From contig CANFOQ010000027.1 of assembly GCA_947448745.1 (NCBI GenBank), positions 1 through 39,100 on the forward strand: a DNA stretch of 39,100 nt. The letters are read 5' to 3'. The notes under the pieces are model-generated. The model made no database searches, was not told the origin of the DNA, and worked only from the letters and a program-made list of their open reading frames with translations. How positions within the stretch are numbered: the stretch's first letter is position 1; every line of letters starts with the position of its first letter. Positions 14,498 through 22,518 of this stretch are shown piece by piece. Made by a program: the position numbers and the translations under genes. The DNA is from Comamonadaceae bacterium (lineage in GTDB: Bacteria; Pseudomonadota; Gammaproteobacteria; Burkholderiales; Burkholderiaceae_C).

Positions 14498-17101
14498 TCA
14501 GCGCGGCAATCCCAAGGCATGACGCGCGGCCTTCACCACACTGGCGGCATCCACTTCAAAGAAGCTGCGCAAGGCCGCACGGGTGTCGCTGCGGCCAAAG
14601 CCATCGGTGCCTAAGGTGATGTAACGACGGCCTTCAGGCAAAAAGGCCCGCACGCTTTCAGGCACTGCACGCACATAGTCGGTGGCCGCCACGATCGGGC
14701 CTCGCGATGCTTCGAGCTGCTGCTGCACAAAGGGGATTGCGCTCGACCGACCCGCCATGGCCTCGCGTTCTTGGTGTTGCCCGTCCCGCGCCAATTCGCT
14801 CCAACTGGTGACGCTGAACACATCGCAGGCGATGCCTTGCGCGGCCAGCAAATCAGCGGCTTTCAAGACCTCTCGCAAGATGGCGCCAGAGCCCATCAAA
14901 GTCACCCGTTGCGCTTTCGCCGGTAGTTGTTCTGCCGGGCCTTGCAAGTGGTAGCAACCTTGCAAAATGGCTTGCTCGACACCCACTGGCAGATTGGGTT
15001 GGGCGTAGTTTTCATTCATCAGCGTGACGTAATAAAACACGTCGCGCTGCTCGGTCACCATCTCACGCATGCCTTGGTCGATGATGACCGCCATTTCCCC
15101 TGCAAACGCGGGGTCGTAGGCCTTGCAATTGGGGATGGTGGCCGCCACCAAATGGCTGGAGCCGTCTTGGTGTTGCAGGCCTTCGCCGCCCAAGGTGGTG
15201 CGCCCCGAGGTGGCACCCAGCAAGAAACCTCGTGCACGTTGGTCGGCGGCGGCCCAGATGGCGTCACCCACCCGCTGGAAGCCGAACATCGAGTAGTAAA
15301 TGTAGAAGGGCAGCATGGCCAAACCGTGCACGCTGTAGCTGGTGGCGGCCGCCGTCCAACTGGCAATCGCGCCGGCTTCGCTGATGCCTTCTTCCAAAAT
15401 TTGGCCGTCCATGGCTTCCCGGTAACTGAGCACCGAGCCGATGTCTTCGGGCTCGTACTTTTGCCCCACGCTGGAATAAATGCCCACTTGCTTGAACAAA
15501 TTCGCCATGCCAAAAGTGCGTGCTTCGTCGGCCACGATGGGCACGATGCGCGGCCCCAACACCGGGTCTTTCAGCAACTGCCCCAGCATGCGCACAAAGG
15601 CCATGGTGGTGGACATTTCCTTTTGCTCGGCTTGCAGCGCAAAGCTGGCGTAGCTGCTCAAGGCGGGCACGGGCAGCAGATCGGCCTGGGTTTGGCGCTG
15701 CGGCAGGTAGCCCCCCAAATCAGCTCTGCGGCTTTGCAAATACTGCATTTCAGGGCTGTCTGGTGCCGGTTTGTAAAACGCCAACTGGGTGGCTTGCTCG
15801 TCGCTCAACGGCAGGTTGAACCGGTTCCTGAATTCGATCAAGGCGTTCTCGTCCAGCTTCTTCTGGCTGTGCGTGGTCATCTTGCCCTGACCGGCTTGGC
15901 CCATGCCATAGCCCTTTTTGGTGTGCGCCAAAATGACGGTGGGCTGGCCTTGGTGTTGGGCGGCTGCAGCATAGGCCGCGTGGATCTTCACCAGGTCGTG
16001 ACCGCCGCGTTTCAAGCGGTCAATTTGCTCGTCCGTCAAACCCTGGGCCAATTGCGCCAGCTCGGGGGTCTGGCCGAAGAAGCTGTCTCGGTTGAAGCGC
16101 CCGTCCTTGGCCGCGAAGGTTTGCATTTGGCCGTCCACCGTGTTGGCAAAGACACGCAACAAGGCTTGGCTGTGGTCCCGCGCAAACAAGCCGTCCCAGT
16201 CGCTGCCCCACACCAGCTTGATGACGTTCCAGCCTGCACCACGAAAGAGTTTTTCCAGCTCGTCAATGATGCGGCCGTTGCCGCGCACCGGCCCGTCCAA
16301 GCGCTGCAAATTGCAATTCACCACCCAGACCAAGTTGTCCAACTTCTCCCGCGAAGCCAGGGTGAGGGCGCTCATGCTTTCGGGCTCGTCCATTTCACCG
16401 TCGCCAAACACGCCCCACACTTTGCGAGCACTGCAGTCCTGCAGTTGGCGGTGGGTCAGGTAGCGCATGAAGCGTGCGTGGTAAATAGAGCTGATGGGCC
16501 CCAAGCCCATGGAGCCGGTGGGGAACTGCCAAAAGTCGGGCATCAACCAAGGATGTGGGTAGCTGGACAGGCCTCTGGCGCCAACGCTTGGGGCACTGAG
16601 TTCTTGGCGGTAATGCGCCAGGTCTTGTTCATTCAAGCGACCTTCGAGATAAGCCCGTGCGTAAACGCCAGGCGCACTGTGCGGTTGGAAGAACACCAAA
16701 TCGCCGCCGTGCGCTGGGTTGCGGCCGTGGAAAAAGTGGTTGAACCCCACTTCAAACAAGTCAGCGGCGCTGGCGTAGCTGGCGATGTGCCCGCCCAACT
16801 CGCCATAGGCCGCATTGGCCCGCGCCACCATGGCCAGGGCGTTCCAGCGCATGAGCGATGCCAGCTTTTCTTCGATGGCCAAGTCGCCGGGGTAGGGCTG
16901 CTGGGCTTGCACGGGGATGGTGTTGGCATAGGGCGTGACCAACTCGGGCGACCAATCAATTTGACTGTGGTGCGCCATGACCACCAATTGGTCGAGTAAA
17001 AAACGAGCGCGTTCGGGGCCATGCAGGGCCACCACGCTGTCAAAAGCGTCGCGCCATTCGGCGGTTTCAATCGGGTCAAGGTCAGTGGTGCGTTGCAGCA
17101 T
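14498..17101 (-). CDS. Homodimeric 2-oxoacid dehydrogenase E1 component (AceE/MdeB family)
   Basis: The 867-residue thiamin-diphosphate enzyme aligns with E. coli AceE throughout: DLDPIETAEW, SSYPHPWLMPDFWQFP, the ThDP/Mg motif GDGEMDEPES (about 233-242) with NCNLQRLDGPV, IVPIVADEARTFGM, FYIYYSMFGFQRVGD, TSGRTTLGGEGLQHQDG and VLGTDGFGRS-like LGTDGFGRSD. I prefer ATG at 17099-17101 to TTG at 17134 because it gives the family N-terminus. It ends about 20 residues earlier than AceE. No E2 or E3 gene is adjacent. It is divergent from an Lrp/AsnC regulator, as is mdeB (an E1 linked to 2-oxobutyrate from methionine breakdown) with mdeR in Pseudomonas putida. Pyruvate or 2-oxobutyrate are therefore both possible substrates. 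Confidence 0.9.
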   Translation of the reverse strand: MLQRTTDLDPIETAEWRDAFDSVVALHGPERARFLLDQLVVMAHHSQIDWSPELVTPYANTIPVQAQQPYPGDLAIEEKLASLMRWNALAMVARANAAYGELGGHIASYASAADLFEVGFNHFFHGRNPAHGGDLVFFQPHSAPGVYARAYLEGRLNEQDLAHYRQELSAPSVGARGLSSYPHPWLMPDFWQFPTGSMGLGPISSIYHARFMRYLTHRQLQDCSARKVWGVFGDGEMDEPESMSALTLASREKLDNLVWVVNCNLQRLDGPVRGNGRIIDELEKLFRGAGWNVIKLVWGSDWDGLFARDHSQALLRVFANTVDGQMQTFAAKDGRFNRDSFFGQTPELAQLAQGLTDEQIDRLKRGGHDLVKIHAAYAAAAQHQGQPTVILAHTKKGYGMGQAGQGKMTTHSQKKLDENALIEFRNRFNLPLSDEQATQLAFYKPAPDSPEMQYLQSRRADLGGYLPQRQTQADLLPVPALSSYASFALQAEQKEMSTTMAFVRMLGQLLKDPVLGPRIVPIVADEARTFGMANLFKQVGIYSSVGQKYEPEDIGSVLSYREAMDGQILEEGISEAGAIASWTAAATSYSVHGLAMLPFYIYYSMFGFQRVGDAIWAAADQRARGFLLGATSGRTTLGGEGLQHQDGSSHLVAATIPNCKAYDPAFAGEMAVIIDQGMREMVTEQRDVFYYVTLMNENYAQPNLPVGVEQAILQGCYHLQGPAEQLPAKAQRVTLMGSGAILREVLKAADLLAAQGIACDVFSVTSWSELARDGQHQEREAMAGRSSAIPFVQQQLEASRGPIVAATDYVRAVPESVRAFLPEGRRYITLGTDGFGRSDTRAALRSFFEVDAASVVKAARHALGLPR

Positions 17102-17189
17102 GGCAAAACTCAAAACAGGTTGTGAATGGCTCAAACTGTAGGGTTTTGGCGGGAAAATGTGCTGTTGAAATACGCTGTTGTAAGTTTGA

Positions 17190-17200
17190 TATTCGGAATA
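17190..17200. promoter_or_regulatory. Candidate Lrp/AsnC-type operator between E1 and Lrp genes
   Basis: TATTC-G-GAATA has perfect 5-base arms around one base, set in an AT-rich tract between the divergent E1 and Lrp genes, 33 bases before the Lrp start. Lrp/AsnC proteins often bind short AT-rich palindromes of this size. Binding is inferred from position and form only. Confidence 0.4.
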
Positions 17201-17233
17201 AAATTTGTAAATATATTGATTTGAAGGTGATTT

Positions 17234-17719
17234 ATGCTTCTAGATGCCTTGGATTACAAAATACTTGCCCAGTTGCAACAAGACAGTTCCCTGACCAATG
17301 TCGAGTTGGCCCGCAGGGTGCATTTGTCACCATCGCCTTGTTTGAGCCGGGTCAAGGCCTTAGAGGCGGCGGGTGTCATTCAGCGCTATGTGGCGTTGAC
17401 CCAGCCCCAGGCTTTGGGCTTGGGCCTGAACGTGTTCATTTCCATCAGCTTGAAGGAACAGTCCAAGGCCGCATTGGCAGAGTTTGAGCAACGCATCGCC
17501 GAGCATGACGAGGTGATGGAGTGCTATTTGATGACTGGTGACTCCGACTACCTGATTCGGGTGGCCATTGCGGACATGGCCGCCTTGGAAAAATTCATCT
17601 TGGAGCAACTCACGCCCATCCCCGGGGTGGAGAAAATCCGCAGCAGTTTCGCCCTGAAACAAGTGCGTTACAAAACCGCGCTGCCTTTGAAATCGGGGCA
17701 GGCATCGCCAGCGGCTTAG
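17234..17719 (+). CDS. Lrp/AsnC-family transcriptional regulator
   Basis: The 161-residue protein has the standard two-domain plan: an N-terminal helix-turn-helix ([20 protein letters not shown], then [30 protein letters not shown]) and a C-terminal RAM ligand domain ([46 protein letters not shown]). The [11 protein letters not shown] stretch is typical of amino-acid-sensing members. It lies divergent from the E1 gene, 132 bases away, and most likely controls it in response to an amino acid; an MdeR-like role (methionine) is an inference. The ATG at 17234 has GAAGGTG upstream. Its stop overlaps the convergent TPR gene by 4 bases. Confidence 0.92.
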   Translation: MLLDALDYKILAQLQQDSSLTNVELARRVHLSPSPCLSRVKALEAAGVIQRYVALTQPQALGLGLNVFISISLKEQSKAALAEFEQRIAEHDEVMECYLMTGDSDYLIRVAIADMAALEKFILEQLTPIPGVEKIRSSFALKQVRYKTALPLKSGQASPAA

Positions 17720-18159
17720 TGCTTTTCTGCCTGGTCAATGGCTTTTTTCAAGTCCAGATATTGCTCGCACTTGAGGCCGCAAATTTTCTCTAAATTGGCC
17801 AGCAAGGCCTTCGCCTTGTCCAGCTCTTTGAGTTGCACGTAGGCTTGGCCCAGGTACTCGTGGGCGCCACGGTGCTGGGGGTCTAAGCGCAAGGCTTCTT
17901 GGTAGTTTTGAATGGCTTCGGGGTAGCGCTTGGCGTTGCGCAAGCTGAAGCCCAGCAGGTTGAAGCCTTCCGCGTCAGTGGGGTTGGCCTTGGTGTATTT
18001 CTCAAGCGTGGCCACCGCTGCGGGCCAGTCTTTTTGAGCGATGTGTTTTTGGGCTTGGGCCAAGTCGGTCCCCGTCGGGGCCGGGGCCCCAAGGTTGGCG
18101 GCCCAAACGGCATTCAGACTGATTAAACCTGCCAGCAGGCTATGAAAAGCAAAACGCAT
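17716..18159 (-). CDS. Secreted tetratricopeptide-repeat protein
   Basis: The 147-residue product begins with a signal peptide ([20 protein letters not shown]) and carries about three TPR units: [40 protein letters not shown] with [10 protein letters not shown], and [19 protein letters not shown] Cys pair (KICGLKC) near the C-terminus could form a disulphide in the periplasm. TPR proteins act as protein-binding scaffolds; the partner is not known. It is the last of four minus-strand genes (secreted protein, two zinc-ribbon proteins, TPR). A gap of 28 bases separates it from the gene before it. Confidence 0.88.
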   Translation of the reverse strand: MRFAFHSLLAGLISLNAVWAANLGAPAPTGTDLAQAQKHIAQKDWPAAVATLEKYTKANPTDAEGFNLLGFSLRNAKRYPEAIQNYQEALRLDPQHRGAHEYLGQAYVQLKELDKAKALLANLEKICGLKCEQYLDLKKAIDQAEKH

Positions 18160-18187
18160 GGTGTCTCCTGGGTAAGAGACCGCATTT

Positions 18188-18841
18188 TCACCGTTTCATC
18201 ATGTCGGTGCGCAACAGCTTCATCAGCAGCATCCATTCGCCGCCGTTTTGCACCGTGAAGGTGAAGCGTTCATTCATGCCGTTGTTCATCTCAATCTCAT
18301 GCCAGTTGGCAAACAAGGAGAAACCAGATTTGCGCACGGCGGTTTCTGTGAAGGAAATTTCGATGTGGATGAAGGAGATGTCTTCGTGGCTGTCGAAAGA
18401 CTTGAAGTACAGACCGTCCGAAAGCAAGTAAAGCACCCCGGTGGGGAGTGAAAAACGGCTGGCGGTGTTGGCTGGACCGTAGGCAATGATGGTCTTGTTG
18501 ATCAACTCCACCGGAATGGTTTGGTTGATGATTTGACCAATGTCGCGGGCTTTGTACAGCGCAAAAGCCAGGCCGAAACCCAGCACACCCAGGGCATAGG
18601 CATTGTTGAGGGTGAACACAAAAACCAAGGCGGCCACCAACAAAAAGGGCATCAACAGGTCCAAGCGAATTTCCCATGGGCTGCGGGAAATCAGCAAGGA
18701 GCTGTTGTCCAGTGTGTTGGCCAAGATCAACGGCGAAATGCTGCTGGGTTTTTGGCTTTGCACGTGTGGCAGCTGCGAGCCACAGTTTTGGCAAAAAACG
18801 TTTTCGCTGGGGTTGATGAAGTAGCAGCTGGTGCAGATCAT
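18188..18841 (-). CDS. Zinc-ribbon membrane protein of unknown function
   Basis: The N-terminus is a zinc ribbon with CxxC-x10-CxxC spacing: C3, C6, C17 and C20 (MICTSCYFIN... FCQNCG). A linker leads to two adjoining membrane helices at about residues 60-98 (LLMPFLLVAALVFVFTL, then ALGVLGFGLAFALY). The C-terminal 110 residues are a beta-rich soluble part (VLYLLSDGLYFKSF, ISFIHIEISFTE, RFTFTVQNGGEWMLLMKLL). Total 217 residues. I do not recognise the family. The ribbon spacing is identical in the upstream gene product, which argues that the two work together. Gap to that gene is 27 bases, so they share a transcript. Confidence 0.8.
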   Translation of the reverse strand: MICTSCYFINPSENVFCQNCGSQLPHVQSQKPSSISPLILANTLDNSSLLISRSPWEIRLDLLMPFLLVAALVFVFTLNNAYALGVLGFGLAFALYKARDIGQIINQTIPVELINKTIIAYGPANTASRFSLPTGVLYLLSDGLYFKSFDSHEDISFIHIEISFTETAVRKSGFSLFANWHEIEMNNGMNERFTFTVQNGGEWMLLMKLLRTDMMKR

Positions 18842-18868
18842 GGCTGGCTTTCGATGCGCTTCATCATC

Positions 18869-20092
18869 TCAATGCGCCGGCTTCGAATGCGCGCTGCTTT
18901 CATGGGCGTCTTTATCCTGCCCTTTGGTGCTGCTCTCAGCTGGCGTTTTCTCGTGGCCTTTGGAGGGGCTTTCCGTGGCCGCTTTGTCGTGTCCTTTGGC
19001 GCCGCTGTCGGAGGCTGAACTGTCGTGCGACAAGAAGTTGTAGATCGCCAAGGAACTGAGCACCACGGTCAAACCACACAACATGCCGATCACAAAGACC
19101 ATGAAGCCACCGCCTTCGCTGGCGGCGTCATCTTTGCCACCTGCTTTGGGTTTGGCCGTGGCTTGTTCGTCCACTTTTTTGACCAAGGCCTGCAACTTGG
19201 TCTTCAAATCGTTCACGCTTTGAATCAGCGGGGCCAGATTCTTTTCAATGCCTTCGGCAGCGACCGTGTTGGCTTTGAGCATCTCTTGCACCTTGGTCAA
19301 TTCAGCTTCATGGGCTGACGCCAAGTTCTCGCTGTTTTGAGCCACGTTTTGGGCGAATGATTTTTGGAGTTCAATTTTTTGTTTTTCGAGCAGTAATTTC
19401 AGCTCGTCAGGTACTCTGCCTGAGGTTTCGGCTTGCGCCTGTTGTTCCAGGTGAATTTGTAATCCGGCCAGTTGCAATGCAATCTGATTTTGCTGTTCGA
19501 TTAAGTTATGTAAAAGAGGCTCGTTTGGATCGGGTTGCGTTTGCAAATGGCTTTGTTGTTGCGAAGCAAGAGAAATAAAGTCCAGCAGCAAAGAATGTTT
19601 TTCCAGAGTTTTTTTCAGCTCATTTTGATATTTTTCCTGGCGTTGTAGCCATTCGGTATCAGAAACTGCTGTCTTTTGGGGCTCAGTGACAATGGTTACA
19701 GTGGGTTTTGTAACCTTTTTGGGCGCGGGGTCCAAGTTCAAATCTATCTTCAAAAGATTGTTGTCGTCTGGCGTTTTTTGAGGTGGCGACAGCGTAACTA
19801 CTAAATCGTCAACCACTTTGGAAGTGGTTGGCTGAGCACGGACTGTAACTGTGGGCTTCGTAGCCGGAGACGAAACCGCTGGCGCAGGTTTTCCACCAGT
19901 TGGGGCCGTTTGATCGCTTGTTTGCGAAGTGGTAGGTGGTGAAATTTCCTTTTCAACAGCTATTTCCTCCATTGTCATTTGAAGAGATTGTTCCGGTTCT
20001 TGGGCCGCAGGTGTGCGCAACGCAGGCGCACCACATTTGCCACAAAACTTGGCTGTCACTGAAAGAGGTTTACCGCAAGCTGCGCAATCCAT
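18869..20092 (-). CDS. Zinc-ribbon, coiled-coil, single-pass membrane protein with C-terminal repeats
   Basis: From ATG at 20090-20092 the protein has 407 residues and begins directly with a zinc ribbon (MDCAACGKPL, FCGKCG; C3, C6, C17, C20). An upstream ATG at 20113, overlapping the previous stop as ATGA, is the alternative start. A long Pro/Thr-rich linker contains the repeated phrase TKPTVTV/TKPTVTI. A helical coiled-coil region of about 180 residues, rich in Gln, Glu and Leu (for example QQQSHLQTQPD, HEAELTKVQEMLKAN), follows. One membrane helix is at about 330-354 (FVIGMLCGLTVVLSSLAIY). The tail has three 12-residue repeats. Predicted topology: N-terminus inside, tail in the periplasm. 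Family not recognised. Confidence 0.82.
   Translation of the reverse strand: MDCAACGKPLSVTAKFCGKCGAPALRTPAAQEPEQSLQMTMEEIAVEKEISPPTTSQTSDQTAPTGGKPAPAVSSPATKPTVTVRAQPTTSKVVDDLVVTLSPPQKTPDDNNLLKIDLNLDPAPKKVTKPTVTIVTEPQKTAVSDTEWLQRQEKYQNELKKTLEKHSLLLDFISLASQQQSHLQTQPDPNEPLLHNLIEQQNQIALQLAGLQIHLEQQAQAETSGRVPDELKLLLEKQKIELQKSFAQNVAQNSENLASAHEAELTKVQEMLKANTVAAEGIEKNLAPLIQSVNDLKTKLQALVKKVDEQATAKPKAGGKDDAASEGGGFMVFVIGMLCGLTVVLSSLAIYNFLSHDSSASDSGAKGHDKAATESPSKGHEKTPAESSTKGQDKDAHESSAHSKPAH
18893..19000 (-). repeat. Three 36-base in-frame tandem repeats (12-residue units)
   Basis: The C-terminal tail encodes AKGHDKAATESP, SKGHEKTPAESS and TKGQDKDAHESS, three consecutive 12-residue units, followed by a decayed AHSKPAH. 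Units share KG(H/Q)(D/E)K and ES at fixed positions. The DNA units have diverged at synonymous sites, so the repeat is not recent. Being after the membrane helix, the tail should be periplasmic. Confidence 0.85.
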
Positions 20093-20109
20093 GGTTGACC
20101 TATCTTGTT

Positions 20110-20646
20110 TCATTCTGCTGGGTAGATTCGGCACGGCGAGTATTTACCTGAGCCCGCATGGTGTTCTTCACAATCCCGGATGACGATTTCTTCAGCTTGT
20201 TGTTGCCCCTTGTCGGTATAGGCATCAGCACAGTAAGCCGTTTCGCCATCAAAACTGTATACAAAAGCTTTGTAGGGCTTGTCGGGGAAGTTTTTGCGAT
20301 TGAACCGTTCAAAGAGTTTTTTGCATTTGCCATAAATGGGCGGACGGTACAAATTGGCCAGCGACTTGAACCGTTCGGGTTTTTCTTCTTCTGCCATCGC
20401 CGCCTCAGCCACTTCTGCTGGGCTTTTGTCTGTCATGGCCCCATCCTTAGAAGCGGCATGGGGGTCTTGCGCCGCAGATTCGTCGTGCGCGTTTGCCGCA
20501 GCATGGGTTGGCGTTTCTGCTTGTTCTGCTTCCAATGCCGGCGTGTTTGATCCTCGATGGGCCATCGACTGGGAATAGATGAACAATGGAATATTGATGA
20601 GCGTCATCAATATCGCCATGGTCAGGTATTTCGCTTTGCTGGACAT
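20110..20646 (-). CDS. Signal-anchored exported protein of unknown function
   Basis: The 178-residue product begins MSSKAKYLTMAILMTLINIP, a signal peptide or anchor. It is followed by an Ala/Glu/His-rich low-complexity stretch of about 60 residues. A compact C-terminal domain of about 75 residues contains four Cys (YGKCKKL, AYCADAY, IRDCEEH, YSPCRIYPAE) that could form two disulphides. I do not recognise the domain. No Shine-Dalgarno is visible before the ATG. It is first of the minus-strand group and divergent from the bactofilin gene (151-base gap). Its stop overlaps an alternative start of the next gene (ATGA). Confidence 0.75.
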   Translation of the reverse strand: MSSKAKYLTMAILMTLINIPLFIYSQSMAHRGSNTPALEAEQAETPTHAAANAHDESAAQDPHAASKDGAMTDKSPAEVAEAAMAEEEKPERFKSLANLYRPPIYGKCKKLFERFNRKNFPDKPYKAFVYSFDGETAYCADAYTDKGQQQAEEIVIRDCEEHHAGSGKYSPCRIYPAE

Positions 20647-20797
20647 TTTTATAAAAATTCAATCTTGACGAAGGGTTACATCGAAGTCTTGCATAACTTG
20701 GATCGACTGATCTGGGGTGGACTTGAGTTTTCAGATTGGGTAATAGGGCTAAAATAAAACCTTGGTAGTCCACGCAAGCTCTGAATCAAGGAATGTC

Positions 20798-21172
20798 ATG
20801 TCTGAATTAAGCGCTCAAAACAGCAGCCTCGTCATTGGTGAAGGCGTCACCTTCGTGGGCTCTATTTCCGCCCCAGGGCGTGCCAGTATCAATGGTTCTG
20901 TCACAGGAGAGGTCACTGTAGCCGACTTGCAAATTGGTCCCAAGGGCAGTGTGACTGGTCAAATTAACGCGCAAGTCATTGATGTACATGGTGTTTTGGC
21001 TGAGAACATTGTTTGCCACGACCATATTTTGATCCACCGCAGTGGCAGTGTTGCCGGCAACCTCGACTATTCCGAGATTGAAATTGAGCGTGGTGGCCAA
21101 TTCAAAGGCCAGATGACCCAGCATCCTGCGGGTCAAGTTCAAGGAAAGCCGCCAGTCAATGCGCGTCCCTGA
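20798..21172 (+). CDS. Bactofilin (polymer-forming cytoskeletal protein), copy 1
   Basis: This protein of about 124 residues is a bactofilin: a short N-terminal tail (MSELSAQNSS), a right-handed beta-helix core with regularly spaced turns (LVIGEGVTFVGSISAPGRAS, NGSVTGEVTVADLQIG, GSVTGQINAQVIDVHGVL, GSVAGNLDYSEIEIERGGQF), and a Pro-rich tail. Bactofilins polymerise on the inner membrane without nucleotide and organise wall-synthesis or polar proteins. ATG at 20798 has AAGGA about 5 bases upstream; the frame extends 12 codons further without support. It is divergent from a group of exported and zinc-ribbon membrane proteins. A second bactofilin is at 29601. Confidence 0.92.
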   Translation: MSELSAQNSSLVIGEGVTFVGSISAPGRASINGSVTGEVTVADLQIGPKGSVTGQINAQVIDVHGVLAENIVCHDHILIHRSGSVAGNLDYSEIEIERGGQFKGQMTQHPAGQVQGKPPVNARP

Positions 21173-21183
21173 AGGACAGGATG

Positions 21184-21203
21184 CGCTTATTTATTAATAA
21201 GCG
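21184..21203 (+). terminator. Hairpin after bactofilin 1, possible terminator
   Basis: CGCTTATT (21184-21191) pairs perfectly with AATAAGCG (21196-21203) around the loop TATT, 12 bases after the bactofilin stop. The following bases include only a four-T run (AGTACTTTT), and the stem is AT-rich, so termination would be partial. The rest of the 150-base gap to 21323 shows long T runs but no gene. Confidence 0.5.
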
Positions 21204-21322
21204 AGTACTTTTAAATGCATTTTTTGGCTTGGCGGGATTTTTTTTCAGTTTTTGAAAATTCTTTGTCATCTGGCAACCACGGGATCACGTTATCAGTCAC
21301 AAGATTGTTAACGGAACCCCGA

Positions 21323-21517
21323 ATGAACAAGTCCACTCAGGCATTGAACGACAACAGCACGGTCGAAATCGATCACCGCTACCAATACGTGCCATCTGCC
21401 AGCACCCCGATTCGCAACACTTTCGAGCGCATTCGCAGCCAGTTGGCCCAAGAAGCCGAACAAAAAAGCCGTCCCGTTTCTCGTTTGTATTCCGGCTTCC
21501 GCGCCGTCAAAGCCTAA
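21323..21517 (+). CDS. Small hypothetical protein (64 residues)
   Basis: ATG at 21323 is preceded by GGAAC at about 6 bases; the longer frame from 21215 starts in a T-rich intergenic stretch and is not supported. The 64-residue product (MNKSTQALNDNSTVEIDHRY ... RLYSGFRAVKA) has no membrane segment or signal peptide. A basic helix (RNTFERIRSQLAQEAEQKSR) may be amphipathic. I recognise no family. It lies 24 bases before yaeQ on the same strand and may share its transcript. Confidence 0.6.
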   Translation: MNKSTQALNDNSTVEIDHRYQYVPSASTPIRNTFERIRSQLAQEAEQKSRPVSRLYSGFRAVKA

Positions 21518-21541
21518 ACCCTTCCCGACTATCATGGGCAG

Positions 21542-22102
21542 ATGGCCCTCAAATCAACCATCTACAAAGCGCAATTGCAAATTGCCGACATAGACCACAA
21601 CTACTATGCCGATCACGCGCTCACCCTGGCGCGACACCCCAGCGAAACCGACGAACGCATGATGGTTCGGCTCGCAGCCCTTTCCCTCAACGCCCATCAA
21701 GTTCAAGACCTGTGTCAAGGTGACGCCACCTTGGCCTTTGGCGCGGGTTTGTCTGACCCGGACGACCCGGATGTATCGTTGACTGATTTCACCGGTCGCA
21801 AACGCTTATGGATTGAAGTCGGGCAACCCGAAGAAAAGCCTTTGCAACGTGCCAGCAGCAAATCCGATCAGGTGCTGGTGTATGCCTTTGCGCATTCCGC
21901 CGATATTTGGTGGAGAGGGATCGAAAACAAGGTGAACCGACAAGCCAAACTCAGCGTGATCCGCATCCCCTCCGAAGCTTCACAGGCCATGGCTGCCATG
22001 GCCGAGCGCAGCATGCAGTTGCAAGTCACCATCCAAGAGGGGGGCATGACCCTCAGCAGCAACAAAGGCAGTGTGCATTTCGAGCCGCTGGTTTGGAAGT
22101 GA
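21542..22102 (+). CDS. yaeQ: YaeQ family protein
   Basis: The 186-residue protein matches YaeQ over its length: MALKSTIYKAQLQIADIDHN, YYADHALTLARHPSETDERM, MVRLAALSLNA, PDDPDVSLTDFTGRKRLWIE and VGQPEEKPLQRASSKSDQVL. The fold is a variant of the PD-(D/E)xK nuclease superfamily, but the biochemical role is not settled; E. coli YaeQ was linked to suppression of an rfaH defect. The stop overlaps the next start as GTGA, so translation of the following secreted protein is coupled. Confidence 0.93.
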   Translation: MALKSTIYKAQLQIADIDHNYYADHALTLARHPSETDERMMVRLAALSLNAHQVQDLCQGDATLAFGAGLSDPDDPDVSLTDFTGRKRLWIEVGQPEEKPLQRASSKSDQVLVYAFAHSADIWWRGIENKVNRQAKLSVIRIPSEASQAMAAMAERSMQLQVTIQEGGMTLSSNKGSVHFEPLVWK

Positions 22103-22518
22103 ACCGCAGGCGCTGGCAATCTGGCTTTGGGGCTGCATGGCTGGCCCTGCTGGTCAGTGTCTTTGCGCCATCTGTTGCGGCAGAGTTGCATTGCGCTATC
22201 AAGATGAATGGTGAGGTACATCATCATGTCTTTAAACCCACCATGGACCCCTACACCGCCCAAAGCATAGATATCGGTGAGCGTTTTAGGTTCAAAGCGG
22301 TGGTGTTGGGGCAAGGAGATGACATCGAACTCGTCAATATCTACGCCTACTACCAAACCAGGCGCCAACCCATGTTGATGCAGCATGTCAAGCACAATCA
22401 TCCGACAGCCCTGGATGACCCCAAACCCGATGCATTGACCGGCAAAGTCGCCTTGTACTCGCCTGTGTTGGGCAAGGAGCTGGCCTACCAATGCGCATTG
22501 CACAAAACAGCGCCATGA
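22099..22518 (+). CDS. Secreted protein of unknown function, GTG start
   Basis: The start is GTG at 22099-22101, overlapping the yaeQ stop (GTGA). It gives a 139-residue product with an N-terminal signal peptide (basic NRRRWQ, then AAWLALLVSVFAPSVAA). The mature part has two Cys (ELHCAIKM, AYQCALHK) that may form a disulphide, and reads IKMNGEVHHHVFKPTMDPYT with VNIYAYYQTRRQPMLMQHV. I do not recognise the family. The stop overlaps the CapA start (ATGA), so it is the middle gene of a coupled trio. Confidence 0.72.
   Translation: MNRRRWQSGFGAAWLALLVSVFAPSVAAELHCAIKMNGEVHHHVFKPTMDPYTAQSIDIGERFRFKAVVLGQGDDIELVNIYAYYQTRRQPMLMQHVKHNHPTALDDPKPDALTGKVALYSPVLGKELAYQCALHKTAP

Noticed and set aside
14927-16999. 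A 690-residue open frame on the plus strand opposite the E1 dehydrogenase gene
   Set aside because: It lies wholly antisense to a gene with clear homology over its full length. Long antisense frames are common in GC-biased codons, and the translation shows no recognisable motif.
18700-19000. CRISPR-like or intergenic repeat array
   Set aside because: The repeats are in frame within a coding region and encode diverged 12-residue units.
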